A DNA stretch of 64,000 nt from Geodermatophilus sp. TF02-6 (GCF_003319115.1 NZ_QOHF01000017.1:46827-110826); one strand, 5' to 3'; positions 44,905 to 54,437 are shown, numbered from the stretch's first letter. Program-made: numbers and translations. The notes: a model not told the origin generated them from the letters alone.

Positions 44905-47537
44905 GCCGCGCCCGGGACGGCGGCCGGGGGTTCTGGCCGCTGCGGGACCTGCCGGTCGTGGGCTGGCTCACCGCGACAGCCGGCGTCGCGCTGGTGCACC
45001 CGGTCGTGCCGGCGCCGCGCTGGCTGATGATCCACCTGCTCCTGCTCGGCGCGGTCGGTCACGCGATCCTGGTGTGGAGCCGGCACTTCACCGAGGCGTT
45101 GCTGCACACCGCCCCCGGGCCCGGCGACCGGAGGACCCAGTCCCGCCGGCTGCTGCAGTTCAACGCCGGTGCGGTCCTGGTGGTCACCGGGGTGGTGTCG
45201 GCGACCTGGCCGGTCACGGTCGCCGGCGCCGCCGCGGTGGCCGGCGCGGTCGGGTGGCACGGCGCGGCCCTCGGCCGGCAGCTCCACCGGGCCCCGCCGG
45301 GCCGCTTCCGGAGCACGGTCCGTCACCACGTCGTGGCGGCAGCTCTCCTCCCGGTCGGCGCGACGCTGGGCACCCTGCTCGCCCGTGGGCTGGGCGGTCC
45401 GTGGCAGGAGCGGGCGCTGCTGGCGCACGTCGTCGTCAACGTGCTCGGCTGGGTGGGGCTGACCGTCGTCGGCACGCTGGTGACCCTGTGGCCGGCGATG
45501 CTGCGGACCCGCATCGCCGAGGACGCCGAGCGGGCGGCGCGTCGGGCTCTGCCGGTCCTGGCCGGGGCGGTCGTCGTCGCGGCCGGGGGAGCGCTCGCCG
45601 GCTCCCGGACCCTCGCCGTCGCCGGGCTGGCCGGGTACGTGGCGGGCCTGGTCCTGGTCGGCCGGGTGCTCGTCGCGACGGCCCGCACCCGGCCGCCGTC
45701 GTCCTACCCGACCTGGTCGGTGGCGGCGGCGGTGCTCTGGCTGACCGGTTGCGTGGCGGCGGCCACGGTCGCGGTGGGCACCGCCGGGTCCTGGGCCGAG
45801 GCCGGGGACCGGTTGGCCTGGCTGACGCCGTTCCTCGCCGCCGGGTTCGGCGCACAGGTGCTGCTGGGCGCGCTGTCCCACCTGGTCCCGGTCGCCCTCG
45901 GCGGTGGCGCGGTGCCGGTCCGGGCGGCCAACACCGTCCTCGACCGGGGCGGCCCGCTGCGGATCGCCGTGGTCAACGCCGGCCTGCTGGTCTGCGTCCT
46001 CCCCGTCCCCAGCGTCGTGCGGGTCGGCGCCTCCGCCCTGGTGCTGGCCGGGCTGGGCGCCTTCGTCCCGCTGCTGTTCCTCGCGATCGGCGCGTCCCGT
46101 CGGGCCCGTGCCGGGGACGCCGGGCCCGGCGGCGGAGCGGTGGGCGGTCCGCACCCGCCGACGACCGCCGCGCGCCCACGGGGCCAGGCCGCCGGCCTCG
46201 CGGTCGCCGGGCTCGCCGCGGTCGCCCTGGTGGTGGCCGCCGGGGTCGCCGTCGACCCCTCGGCGCTGCCCGACGCCCGCGCCCTGGCCGCCGTCCCCGC
46301 GGCCGACGTCGTGCCCACCGGCCGGACGACGACGGTGCGCGTGGAGGCGCGGGACATGCGGTTCACCCCGGAGACGGTCGACGTCCCCGCCGGCGACCGG
46401 CTGGTCGTCGAGCTCGTCAACGCCGACGACGCGGCCGTGCACGACCTGGTGCTGGACTCGGGCGCCGACAGCGGCCGGCTGGCGCCGGGCGAGTCCACCC
46501 GCCTGGACGTCGGCGTCGTCGGCACCGACCTCGAGGGCTGGTGCTCGGTGGTCGGCCACCGGCAGATGGGCATGGTGCTGCACGTCCGCGCGGTCGGCGG
46601 CACCTCGTCACCGGCGGCCGGCAGCGCGGTCGACGCCGCGGCCGGACCCGGCAGCGCCGCCGACGACCTGGACTTCGCCGCGGAGCCGGGCGACGGCTTC
46701 ACCGCCCACGACCCGGTGCTCCCGCCGTTGACCGACGAGCGCGTGCACCGGCTGACCCTCCCCGTCTCGGAGGTCGAGCGCGAGGTGGCCCCGGGTGTCA
46801 CCCAGCAGCTGTGGACCTTCGGCGGCAGCGCGCCCGGCCCGGTGCTGCACGGGCGCGTCGGCGACGTCTTCGAGGTCACGCTGGTCAACGACGGCACGAT
46901 CGGCCACTCGATCGACTTCCACGCCGGCGCGCTGGCACCCGACGGGCCGATGCGGACGATCCCGCCCGGCGAGTCGCTGGTGTACCGCTTCACCGCCACC
47001 CGGGCCGGGGTCTGGATGTACCACTGCTCGACCGCGCCGATGTCGGCGCACATCGCCAACGGCATGTTCGGAGCCGTGGTGATCGAGCCCGACGGCCTGC
47101 CGGCCGTGGACCGGTCGTACGTGCTGGTGCAGTCCGAGCTCTACCTCGGACCCCAGGGCGGGCCGGTGGACGTCGCCAAGCTGGCCGAGGAGCGCCCGGA
47201 CGCCGTGGTGTTCAACGGCTACGCCGACCAGTACGACGCCCGCCCGCTGACCGCCGAGGTGGGGGAGCGGGTGCGGATCTGGGTGCTCGACGCCGGCCCG
47301 AACCGGGCCACCTCCTTCCACGTCGTCGGCGGGCAGTTCGACACCGTCTACGCCGAGGGCACCCACCTGCTGCAGCCCGGCGCGGGAGGCAGCCAGGTGC
47401 TGGCCCTCGGGCCGGCCCAGGGCGGCTTCGTCGAGCTCACCTTCCCCGAGGCGGGGCGCTACCCCGTCGTCTCCCACGTCGTGGTGGACGCCGAGCGGGG
47501 CGCGCACGGCGTCGTGGAGGTGAGCGCCGGCCGGTGA
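44901..47537 (+). CDS. nirK: Membrane-anchored fusion: polytopic domain, blue-copper domain, copper nitrite reductase
   Basis: 878 residues in three parts. (1) About 1-410: roughly 10-12 membrane helices with scattered His (HPVVPAPRWLMIH, GHAILVWSRHFTEALLH), then a last helix at about 428-445. (2) About 470-562: a cupredoxin with a full type-1 set H514, C548, H553, M558 (WCSVVGHRQMGM). (3) About 590-878: two-cupredoxin nitrite reductase. Type-1 ligands H669, C709, H717, M722; type-2 ligands H674, H708, H859; catalytic Asp and His D672 and H807 (GHSIDFH, YHCSTAPMSAHIANGM, SFHVVGGQFD, YPVVSH). All catalytic residues of NirK are present, so nitrite reduction to NO outside the membrane is expected, with built-in electron delivery. 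Its start overlaps the upstream membrane gene. Confidence 0.9.
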   Translation: MSRARDGGRGFWPLRDLPVVGWLTATAGVALVHPVVPAPRWLMIHLLLLGAVGHAILVWSRHFTEALLHTAPGPGDRRTQSRRLLQFNAGAVLVVTGVVSATWPVTVAGAAAVAGAVGWHGAALGRQLHRAPPGRFRSTVRHHVVAAALLPVGATLGTLLARGLGGPWQERALLAHVVVNVLGWVGLTVVGTLVTLWPAMLRTRIAEDAERAARRALPVLAGAVVVAAGGALAGSRTLAVAGLAGYVAGLVLVGRVLVATARTRPPSSYPTWSVAAAVLWLTGCVAAATVAVGTAGSWAEAGDRLAWLTPFLAAGFGAQVLLGALSHLVPVALGGGAVPVRAANTVLDRGGPLRIAVVNAGLLVCVLPVPSVVRVGASALVLAGLGAFVPLLFLAIGASRRARAGDAGPGGGAVGGPHPPTTAARPRGQAAGLAVAGLAAVALVVAAGVAVDPSALPDARALAAVPAADVVPTGRTTTVRVEARDMRFTPETVDVPAGDRLVVELVNADDAAVHDLVLDSGADSGRLAPGESTRLDVGVVGTDLEGWCSVVGHRQMGMVLHVRAVGGTSSPAAGSAVDAAAGPGSAADDLDFAAEPGDGFTAHDPVLPPLTDERVHRLTLPVSEVEREVAPGVTQQLWTFGGSAPGPVLHGRVGDVFEVTLVNDGTIGHSIDFHAGALAPDGPMRTIPPGESLVYRFTATRAGVWMYHCSTAPMSAHIANGMFGAVVIEPDGLPAVDRSYVLVQSELYLGPQGGPVDVAKLAEERPDAVVFNGYADQYDARPLTAEVGERVRIWVLDAGPNRATSFHVVGGQFDTVYAEGTHLLQPGAGGSQVLALGPAQGGFVELTFPEAGRYPVVSHVVVDAERGAHGVVEVSAGR

Positions 47538-47545
47538 CCGCGGTC

Positions 47546-47590
47546 CCGGGACGGCGGCGCGCTGGGGAGCCCGCCGGCGACCCGTCCCGG
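47546..47590 (+). terminator. Hairpin after the nitrite-reductase gene
   Basis: CCGGGACGG and CCGTCCCGG pair exactly, with further inner pairing (GGCGG.. with ..CCGCC). It begins 8 bp after the stop and precedes the promoter of the DUF2567-like gene. Confidence 0.65.
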
Positions 47591-47609
47591 AACGCGGTTG
47601 ACTGGGGGC

Positions 47610-48287
47610 GTGAGCAGCCTGCCCGTCCCGCCGCAGCCCGTCGTCCCGGCCCGGTGGCGCACCGGGGCGCGGTGGCCCGGTCGCGCGGAGCTGCGCGCAG
47701 ACCTGCGCGGCGGCCTGGTCCTGACCGGGGTGCTGCTGGTGGCCGGGCTGCCGGCGGGGCTGCTGTGGGAGGCGCTGGCCCCGCGCGCGCAGTTCGAGGT
47801 CACCGCGGACGGCCCCACCGTGGTCGGGCACCCGTCGGCCGAGCTGCTCGTCGCCGACGACGGCGTCTACACCCTCGTGCTCGCCGGCCTCGGCCTGCTC
47901 GCCGGCGTCGCCGCCTGGCAGCTGCGCCGCCGGCGCGGGGTCGCCACGCTGCTCGGCCTGGCCGCCGGCACCCTGCTGGCCGCGCTGGCCGCCTGGCAGC
48001 TGGGACAGCTGCTCGGCGCCGGACCCACCGCGGCCGAGCTCGCCGACGTCGGCGCGCGGGTCACCACCGCGGTGCGGCTGCACTCGCTGCCCGCGCTGGC
48101 CGTCGGCCCGTTCGTCGCCGTCCTCACCTACGTGGTGGCGGCGCTGTTCGCGCCCGGGGAGGACCTCGACCGACCCGGCTCCGCCCCGGCCGTCGCCGTC
48201 CTCCCGCCGGGCGGCCCGCTGCCGGCCCCCGGCCCCGTCCAGGGCCGGCCCCCTGCAGGTAGGAGGACCCCGTCCTCCTTCAGTTGA
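47610..48287 (+). CDS. DUF2567-like membrane protein
   Basis: 225 residues, four membrane helices: LVLTGVLLVAGLPAGLLWEA, YTLVLAGLGLLAGVAAWQL, a GVATLLGLAAGTLLAALAAW helix and FVAVLTYVVAALFAP. The layout and the APRAQFEVTADGPTVVG extracellular loop match DUF2567 proteins of actinobacteria. The start GTG 47610 is 6 nt after TTGACT, a leaderless-type -10. The last codons are made from a dispersed-element half, and the stop overlaps the convergent Lon-N gene by 8 bp. Function unknown. Confidence 0.75.
   Translation: MSSLPVPPQPVVPARWRTGARWPGRAELRADLRGGLVLTGVLLVAGLPAGLLWEALAPRAQFEVTADGPTVVGHPSAELLVADDGVYTLVLAGLGLLAGVAAWQLRRRRGVATLLGLAAGTLLAALAAWQLGQLLGAGPTAAELADVGARVTTAVRLHSLPALAVGPFVAVLTYVVAALFAPGEDLDRPGSAPAVAVLPPGGPLPAPGPVQGRPPAGRRTPSSFS
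48262..48278. terminator. Palindromic dispersed-element head at the overlap of two convergent genes
   Basis: GGAGGAC, CCC, GTCCTCC. It is followed by CTTCAG, which on the minus strand reads CTGAAGG with the Lon-N stop TGA. It could end transcription from both sides. Confidence 0.65.
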
Positions 48288-49071
48288 GGCTGCGCTCCGC
48301 GGCGAACTGCTGCATCGGCGCGGGCACCGCGCCCAGGGTCTCCAGCAGGGTCAGCTCGCGGCGCAGCAGCCGGGACTCGGCCCGCAGCCGCCGGCGGGTC
48401 GCGGACTCGGCCAGCAACGCCTGGCGGTCCTCGGTGGTCAGCAGCGCCGCCGACGCCACCAGGTAGGACAGCGCCCGCGGGTCGTCGGCGACCGCGCCGG
48501 CCAGCTCCGCGGCGTCGGCGGGCTCCTCGCCGTCGTCCTCGCCGGTCAGCCCGGCGACCGCGGCGACGTAGCGGCCGAACAGCTCGCCGACCCCGCGGAC
48601 CAGCACCGCCATCGACCGGCGCGCGACGTCGGAGACGAGGTCGTCCTCGGGCACGGCGCCTCCGGCCGGTGCCAGCTCCTCCTGGTCGCCGGCGGCCTCC
48701 TCGGCCGCCTCCTCCTCGGCCAGCCACTCGACCTGGGCCCGCAGGTAGGGCGGGTCCTCGGTGACGACGACGTCGAGCAGCCGGAACCGGTCCCCGCCGA
48801 CGGTCACGAGGCGGAACCCGCCGTCGGGCTGCGGCCGCACTCCCTGCACCCGGGCGGTGCAGCCCACGTCGTAGAGCGCCTCCGCCGGGGCGACCTGCTC
48901 GACCTCCCACCCCTGCCGGATGGCCACCACCCCGAAGGACCGCTCGCCCTCCGGCGAAGCCAGCAGGTCGTGCACGAGCCGCCGGTAGCGCGGTTCGAAG
49001 ACCTGCAGCGGCAGGACCACCCCGGGGAACAGCGGGGTCCCCAGCGGGAAGAGCGGGATCAGGTCGCCCAC
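48280..49071 (-). CDS. Lon N-terminal (LON substrate-binding) domain protein
   Basis: 263 residues. The N-terminus [20 protein letters not shown] with [15 protein letters not shown] is the LON/PUA-like domain of peptidase La; [23 protein letters not shown] and a C-terminal helical bundle follow, with no ATPase or protease. This stand-alone form is common in actinobacteria and often lies beside hisD. GTG 49071 has TAGGCT 8 nt upstream, so leaderless translation is likely. The C-terminus ends in a stop that abuts a dispersed element. Function unknown. Confidence 0.9.
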   Translation of the reverse strand: MGDLIPLFPLGTPLFPGVVLPLQVFEPRYRRLVHDLLASPEGERSFGVVAIRQGWEVEQVAPAEALYDVGCTARVQGVRPQPDGGFRLVTVGGDRFRLLDVVVTEDPPYLRAQVEWLAEEEAAEEAAGDQEELAPAGGAVPEDDLVSDVARRSMAVLVRGVGELFGRYVAAVAGLTGEDDGEEPADAAELAGAVADDPRALSYLVASAALLTTEDRQALLAESATRRRLRAESRLLRRELTLLETLGAVPAPMQQFAAERSLN

Positions 49072-49079
49072 GGCCGTGG

Positions 49080-49085
49080 AGCCTA
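49080..49085 (-). promoter_or_regulatory. Leaderless promoter of the Lon-N gene
   Basis: TAGGCT on the minus strand, 8 nt before GTG 49071. No ribosome site. Part of the divergent hisD/Lon-N promoter region. Confidence 0.6.
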
Positions 49086-49131
49086 CGAGCAGTGCCGGCC
49101 GAGACCGGGCAGCTCGCCCGACCACGCCGAC

Positions 49132-49137
49132 TATCCT
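49132..49137 (+). promoter_or_regulatory. Candidate -10 of hisD
   Basis: TATCCT, 37 bp upstream of the hisD GTG; transcript start near 49144 leaves room for the GGAGG ribosome site at 49162. Confidence 0.5.
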
Positions 49138-49174
49138 GGGGTGTTCGCCGTCCCCCGCCGCCGGAGGTCCGCCC

Positions 49175-50479
49175 GTGCTCGCCCGCATCGACCTGCGTGG
49201 ATCCACCCTGCCGGGGGTGCGTGAGCTCGCCGGCCTGCTGCCCCGGGCCGTCACGGACGTCGACTCGGTGCTGGCCACCGTCCGGCCGCTGTGCGAGGAC
49301 GTGCGGATCCGCGGCGCCCAGGCGGTCCGGGAGATCACCGCCCGCCTCGACGGCGTCGACCTGGAGGACTTCGCCGTCCCCGCCGAGGCGATCGAGGCCG
49401 CGCTCGCCGGGATCGACCCGGCCGTCCGCGCCGCACTGGAGGAGGCCGTCGCGCGCGTGCGCCGGGTGCACGCCGACCAGCGCCGCGCCGACGTCACCAC
49501 CCGGGTCGTCCGCGGCGGCACGGTCATCGAGCGCTGGGTGCCGGTGCGCCGGGTCGGGCTCTACGTGCCCGGCGGGCTGGCGCCGCTGCTGTCCAGCGTG
49601 GTGATGAACGTCGTCCCCGCGCAGATCGCCGGGGTGGAGTCGATCGCGGTCGCCTCCCCGCCGCAGCGCGACCACGGCGGCCTGCCCGACCCCGGCGTGC
49701 TCGCCGCGTGCGCGCTGCTCGGCGTCACCGAGGTCTACGCCGTCGGCGGCGCACAGGCCATCGCCGTCTTCGGCTACGGCGCCGGCTCCTGCGAGCCGGT
49801 CGACCTGGTCACCGGCCCGGGCAACGTCTACGTGACGGCGGCCAAGCGGCTGCTGCGCGGGCTCATCGGCATCGACTCCGAGGCCGGGCCCACCGAGGTG
49901 GCCGTCCTCGCCGACGACACCGCCGACCCGGTGCACGTCGCGGCCGACCTGGTCAGCCAGGCCGAGCACGACCCGCTGGCCGGCGCGGTGCTGGTCACCA
50001 CCAGCGAGCAGCTCGCCGACGCCGTCCTCGACCTGGTACCCGCCCAGGTGGCCGCGACCAAGCACTCCGACCGGATCACCACCGCGCTGGACGGCAGCCA
50101 GTCGGGCGTCGTCCTGGTGGACGACGTCGAGGCGGGCCTCGCGGTGGTCGACGCCTACGCCGCCGAGCACCTGGAGATCCAGACCCGGGACGCCCGCGCG
50201 GTCGCGATGCGGGTGCGCAACGCCGGCGCGGTGTTCGTCGGCCCGTGGTCGCCGGTGTCGCTGGGCGACTACTGCGCCGGCTCCAACCACGTGCTGCCCA
50301 CCGGCGGGTGCGCGCGGCACTCCAGTGGGCTGTCGGTGCAGTCGTTCCTGCGCGGCGTCCACGTCGTCGAGTACGACGAGCAGGCCCTCGCCGAGGTCGC
50401 CGGGCACATCGACGCCCTGGCCGGCGCCGAGGACCTGCCCGCGCACGCCGCCGCCGTCCGGGCCCGGCAGCGCGCATGA
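49175..50479 (+). CDS. hisD: Histidinol dehydrogenase
   Basis: 434 residues. Family motifs: [60 protein letters not shown], the catalytic EH pair in [11 protein letters not shown], and [15 protein letters not shown]. It oxidises histidinol to histidine in two NAD+-dependent steps with a Zn site. GTG 49175 has CCGGAGG seven bases upstream. The stop overlaps hisC (ATGA). First gene of the his cluster. Confidence 0.96.
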   Translation: MLARIDLRGSTLPGVRELAGLLPRAVTDVDSVLATVRPLCEDVRIRGAQAVREITARLDGVDLEDFAVPAEAIEAALAGIDPAVRAALEEAVARVRRVHADQRRADVTTRVVRGGTVIERWVPVRRVGLYVPGGLAPLLSSVVMNVVPAQIAGVESIAVASPPQRDHGGLPDPGVLAACALLGVTEVYAVGGAQAIAVFGYGAGSCEPVDLVTGPGNVYVTAAKRLLRGLIGIDSEAGPTEVAVLADDTADPVHVAADLVSQAEHDPLAGAVLVTTSEQLADAVLDLVPAQVAATKHSDRITTALDGSQSGVVLVDDVEAGLAVVDAYAAEHLEIQTRDARAVAMRVRNAGAVFVGPWSPVSLGDYCAGSNHVLPTGGCARHSSGLSVQSFLRGVHVVEYDEQALAEVAGHIDALAGAEDLPAHAAAVRARQRA

Positions 50480-51594
50480 CGCACGGCGTCGCCAGCAGCA
50501 CGGACCAGCTCCCGCTGCGGCCGGAGCTGCGCGGCCGCTCGCCCTACGGCGCCCCGCAGCTGCCGGCCCGCTACCGGCTCAACACCAACGAGAACCCGCA
50601 CCCGCTGCCACCCGAGCTGCTCGCCGACCTCGGCGCGGCGCTCATGCGCGCCGCGGTCGAGCTCAACCGCTACCCCGACCGCGACGCGCTCGACCTGCGC
50701 CGCGACCTCGCCGGCTACCTGACCCGCACCAGCGGCGAGCCGATCGAACCGGCGCAGGTGTGGGCGGCCAACGGCAGCAACGAGGTCCTCCAGCAGGTCC
50801 TGCAGGCCTTCGGCGGCGCCGGGCGGACGGCGCTGGGTTTCACGCCGTCCTACTCGATGCACCCGATCATCTGCGCGGGCACCGGCACCGCCTGGGTCGA
50901 CGGGCACCGGCGGGCGGACTTCACCATCGACGTCGCGGCCGCCGCGGCGCAGGTGTGCGAGGTGCGCCCGGACGTCGTCTTCGTGACCAGCCCGAACAAC
51001 CCCACCGGCACCGCGGTCGCGCTGGAGACGATCGCTGCGCTGTACGACGCGACGTCCGGCGTGGTCGTCGTGGACGAGGCCTACGCCGAGTTCGCCCGCG
51101 CCGGCACGCCGTCGGCGCTGACCCTGCTCCCGGGCCGGCCGCGGCTGATCGTGAGCCGCACGATGAGCAAGGCGTTCGGCATGGCCGGGCTGCGGCTGGG
51201 CTACCTCGCCGCCGACCCGGCCGTCGTCGACGCGGTGCAGCTGGTCCGGCTGCCGTACCACCTCTCCTCGCTGACCCAGGCCGCCGCGCGGACGGCGCTG
51301 GCGCACACCGACGCGCTGCTGGCCACCGTCGACGCGGTCAAGGCCGAGCGGGACCGGATCGTCGCCGCCCTGCCGGCGATGGGGCTGACCAGCGTGCCCA
51401 GCGACGCCAACTTCGTGCTCTTCGGCCGGTTCGCCGACGCGCCGGCCGCGTGGCGGGCGCTGCTCGACCACGACGTCCTCGTGCGCGACACCGGGCTGCC
51501 CGGCTGGCTGCGGGTGACCGCCGGGACGCCGGAGGAGACAACTGCTTTCCTCACCGCGCTGAGTGAGGTCGTCCGTGAGCACGGCGCCACCTGA
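50476..51594 (+). CDS. hisC: Histidinol-phosphate aminotransferase
   Basis: 372 residues, PLP aminotransferase class [14 protein letters not shown] at the N-terminus, [33 protein letters not shown] and [17 protein letters not shown] with the PLP Lys K232 are present; the C-terminus has FVLFGRF and [19 protein letters not shown]. It converts imidazole-acetol phosphate to histidinol phosphate. ATG 50476 overlaps hisD. hisB follows after 73 bp. Confidence 0.96.
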   Translation: MTHGVASSTDQLPLRPELRGRSPYGAPQLPARYRLNTNENPHPLPPELLADLGAALMRAAVELNRYPDRDALDLRRDLAGYLTRTSGEPIEPAQVWAANGSNEVLQQVLQAFGGAGRTALGFTPSYSMHPIICAGTGTAWVDGHRRADFTIDVAAAAAQVCEVRPDVVFVTSPNNPTGTAVALETIAALYDATSGVVVVDEAYAEFARAGTPSALTLLPGRPRLIVSRTMSKAFGMAGLRLGYLAADPAVVDAVQLVRLPYHLSSLTQAAARTALAHTDALLATVDAVKAERDRIVAALPAMGLTSVPSDANFVLFGRFADAPAAWRALLDHDVLVRDTGLPGWLRVTAGTPEETTAFLTALSEVVREHGAT

Positions 51595-51667
51595 TGCGCC
51601 CGGGGCCGAGTACTCCAGTACCCCCTCGGTGAGGTGGCCGCCGAGCACCGCCTGGGAGACTGAGCGC

Positions 51668-52264
51668 ATGAGTCGCACTGCACGCGTCGAGCGGGAGACC
51701 AGCGAGACCAAGCTCGTCGTCGAGCTCGACCTCGACGGCACGGGCACGAGCTCGATCAGCACCGGGGTCGGCTTCTACGACCACATGCTGACCTCGCTGT
51801 CCAAGCACAGCGGCATCGACCTCACCGTCCGCGCCGACGGCGACCTGCACATCGACGCCCACCACACGGTGGAGGACGTCGCGATCGCCCTCGGCTCCGC
51901 CTTCGCCCAGGCGCTGGGGGACAAGAAGGGCATCACCCGCTACGGCGACGCCACGATCCCCATGGACGAGGTGCTCGCCCAGGCCGCGGTCGACCTCTCC
52001 GGTCGGCCGTACTTCGTGCACGCCGAGCCCGAGGGCATGACGCCGATGATCGGGCCGGACTACCCGACCAGCCTGACCCGGCACGTGCTGGAGTCCTTTG
52101 CGTTCAACGCGCGGATCAGCCTGCACGTGCGGGTGCTCTACGCCGGCCGGGACGCCCACCACATCGTCGAGGCCCAGTTCAAGGCGCTGGCCCGGGCGCT
52201 GCGCACCGCCGTCGCGCTCGACCCGCGGATCCCCGACGTGCCCTCCACCAAGGGTGCGCTGTAG
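51668..52264 (+). CDS. hisB: Imidazoleglycerol-phosphate dehydratase
   Basis: 198 residues, the monofunctional HisB of actinobacteria. [44 protein letters not shown] and the second [18 protein letters not shown] metal motif are present; the two HH pairs bind Mn. ATG 51668 has GGGAGA about seven bases upstream. Normally hisH follows closely; here 2.8 kb of other sequence intervenes. Confidence 0.96.
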   Translation: MSRTARVERETSETKLVVELDLDGTGTSSISTGVGFYDHMLTSLSKHSGIDLTVRADGDLHIDAHHTVEDVAIALGSAFAQALGDKKGITRYGDATIPMDEVLAQAAVDLSGRPYFVHAEPEGMTPMIGPDYPTSLTRHVLESFAFNARISLHVRVLYAGRDAHHIVEAQFKALARALRTAVALDPRIPDVPSTKGAL

Positions 52265-52290
52265 GCCATGGCGCGGCTCCGGTACCTCGC

Positions 52291-52467
52291 ATGACCTCCG
52301 GCGTCGTCCTGCTGGTCCTCGGCGGCTTCCTGCTGGGCGGGGCCTGGAGCATCTGGAAGGCCGACTCGGACACCAAGGGGCGGACCGGTCCGCAGGTCGC
52401 CTTCGCCGTGATCCTGCTGCTCGCCGCGCTGCTGGCGACGGCATCGGGCGTCCTGCGGTTGGTGTGA
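52291..52467 (+). CDS. Small two-helix membrane protein after hisB
   Basis: 58 residues, too short to be noticed easily. ATG 52291 begins MTSGVVLLVLGGFLLGGAWS, a helix, then IWKADSDTKGRTGPQ and a second helix VAFAVILLLAALLATASGVL. The reading frame is well formed and its GTGTGA end overlaps the next start. Small membrane proteins in this place occur in other actinobacterial his operons (recalled). Function unknown. Confidence 0.7.
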   Translation: MTSGVVLLVLGGFLLGGAWSIWKADSDTKGRTGPQVAFAVILLLAALLATASGVLRLV

Positions 52468-53051
52468 GCGAGGAGCCGCGGTTCCTCGACGTCGTCCTCG
52501 CCGACCCCACGGTGGCCGCGGTCGTGCAACGCGCTCCGGAGCTGGGCGTTGGGGGACTGGTCGCTCACCGCCGGGGTGCTGTTCCCGGCGGTGTGGAAGG
52601 AGCTGACCTTCGGCCGGCGGTCACCGGGGTGCGCGACGTCGACTGTTCTCCTTCCCCCGACACCTCCAGGGACGCCGAAGACGCCGTCATCCGCCGCGGC
52701 GGGCAGCTGTTCGCCGACCTGCCGGTGCCGGGCGAGATCCGCGACCAGGCGCGGGTGCACCTGTGGCACGCCGACGGCTTCGGCACGACCACCCGGCCAT
52801 TGCGCAACTGTGCCGACGCAATCGAGGGGTTAGTGGCCGTGTGCTGTTGCTGTGGCGTGACCGTGGACGCGCATGGCCGGCCCCACGGCCATGCGCCTCA
52901 CGGCTACGACGACCTGTTCAGCCTGGTCACACGCCCGAACCGGCACGGTCCGGCGCCGCGGTACGTGTTCGAGGCCAAGGCGGCCCACTGGACCAGCCTC
53001 TGGCCCGAGCTCACCGTGCTGCCCTGGGAGGGGAGCGCCGCAGGGCTCTGA
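52464..53051 (+). pseudogene. Nucleotidyltransferase family (NTP_transf_6-like), scrambled by two compensating frameshifts
   Basis: The frame from GTG 52464 is open for 195 codons, but residues expected around the active site are read out of frame. GVGDWSLTAGVLFPAVWKEL, a clear family helix, is encoded in the +2 frame at 52549-52620, while both flanks (VSEEPRFLDVVLADPTV; DAEDAVIRRGGQLFADLPVP and IRDQARVHLWHADGFGTTT) are in the first frame. So one base was gained near the GGGG run at about 52547 and one lost near 52620, with 24 or so wrong residues between. C-terminal parts (HGYDDLFSLVTRPN, KAAHWTSLWPELTVLPW) are intact. Probably inactive, unless the shifts are sequencing errors. Confidence 0.75.
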
Positions 53052-53178
53052 CGGCCGCTTCTCCCTTCCACTCGCCGCCGGTGCTGACGCACGAGCGGCC
53101 GGCAGCCGACCCGGGCCCGTGTGGGCGTCGGTCAGCTGTCGGCTGCTGTGCTGGCGGGGGTGGCGGCGTGACGTCGGA

Positions 53179-54429
53179 TCAGGCGGCGGTCACGAGCGGC
53201 GGTCCGGTGCGCTGGGGCCCGATGAGGATCTCGGTGCCGTCGGGTCGCCGGGTGCGCCATCGCCCGTCGGGTTGTCGCTCGACGCGGAAGCCGTGGTGGA
53301 CTTTCGTGTGGTGCCGCTCGCACAGCAGCGCGGCGTTGTCCAGGTCGGTCTGGCCGCCGTTGATCCACTCCAGCAGGTGGTGCACGTCGCACCACCAGGT
53401 CGGCGCCCCACAGCCGGCGAACACGCACCCGCCGTCACGGACCTCGGCAGCGCGACGGACGTGCGGCGGGAACAGCCGGACGGTGCGGCCGTGGTCAAGT
53501 GGCACCCCGTCGGGCCCCATCACGATGCGGGTGACCTGCCCGTCGCAGGCCAGCCAGCGGGCGCGGGCGGCGGAGATCGTCGCGCCGGACCCCATCTCGG
53601 CCGCACTCCGCCCGGTGGCGGGGTCGACGAGGTCCTCGATGGCGATCTTCACCACGACCTGCGGCTTGTGCCCCCGAAGCTGCGGCAGCGAGCCGGCGGC
53701 CAGGGCGTTGTCGCACAGCTGCACCAGCGCGTCGGCTTGCTGCTGGGCGCGGCTGCGCTCGTCGCCGGTGCTGCGGCCGGCCTGCACCAGCGCCTCCAGC
53801 GCCGTCTGCAACTTCTCCAGACCGACAGCGTCGAGGTCGAACCGGCCCGAGCCCGATCCGTCGGGGCGCTGGGCGATCACCAGCCGCCGCCCCTCGGTCG
53901 GATCGGGCTCCGGGCCGTCGGCGTCCAGCCGGTCGAGGTAGTGCTGCACCGCCTTGGCCACGTCGGCGCACCGCTGTTGGGTGGCCACACCGGCCAGCAC
54001 CGCATCGACCGCGGCCAGGTCGACGTCCTGCTCGGCAGCCAGCGCGAGCGGCTCCGGCTCGGCCACCCGCGCCACCAGCCCGGCCTGCTCGCCGGTGACG
54101 TGCCCGGCGGCGAACGCGGCGGCCAGCGCGGGCAGGTGCTCGAGCGCCCGCCCGGCGCGGACCACCCGCCCGGCCTCCGCCGGGGACAGGTGGGCGTGCC
54201 CGCGCAGCCAGGAGGCCATCGACTTGAGCCCATCGACCTCGGCTGCGCCGGCGCTCTCACACTCGCGTACGGTGCGGGCGATCTCGGCGGCGATCCGGTT
54301 CTGCGCCATGAGCAGCGGCCGCAGCCGATCCAGCAGCGCCGGGCCGAACAGCGGCGAGAGGTCCTCGGCGGCGAGGGCGTCGAGTGCGGCCTGCAGCTCG
54401 TCCACGACACCTCCCACTGCTTCGATCAC
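53179..54429 (-). CDS. DUF222 / HNH endonuclease domain protein (13E12 repeat type)
   Basis: 416 residues. An N-terminal helical DUF222 region (about 1-300) and a C-terminal HNH domain: CGAPTWWCDVHHLLEWINGG, TDLDNAALLCERHHTKVHHG, with the His-Asn-His and Cys ligands intact. These are high-copy, mobile-like genes in actinobacteria (the 13E12 family of mycobacteria); role unknown, possibly homing-like. GTG 54429 has TAGACT 8 nt upstream, a leaderless start. It lies antisense to the his genes and between two broken genes, so it fits an insertion hot spot. Confidence 0.93.
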   Translation of the reverse strand: MIEAVGGVVDELQAALDALAAEDLSPLFGPALLDRLRPLLMAQNRIAAEIARTVRECESAGAAEVDGLKSMASWLRGHAHLSPAEAGRVVRAGRALEHLPALAAAFAAGHVTGEQAGLVARVAEPEPLALAAEQDVDLAAVDAVLAGVATQQRCADVAKAVQHYLDRLDADGPEPDPTEGRRLVIAQRPDGSGSGRFDLDAVGLEKLQTALEALVQAGRSTGDERSRAQQQADALVQLCDNALAAGSLPQLRGHKPQVVVKIAIEDLVDPATGRSAAEMGSGATISAARARWLACDGQVTRIVMGPDGVPLDHGRTVRLFPPHVRRAAEVRDGGCVFAGCGAPTWWCDVHHLLEWINGGQTDLDNAALLCERHHTKVHHGFRVERQPDGRWRTRRPDGTEILIGPQRTGPPLVTAA

Positions 54430-54437
54430 GTGTTCTA

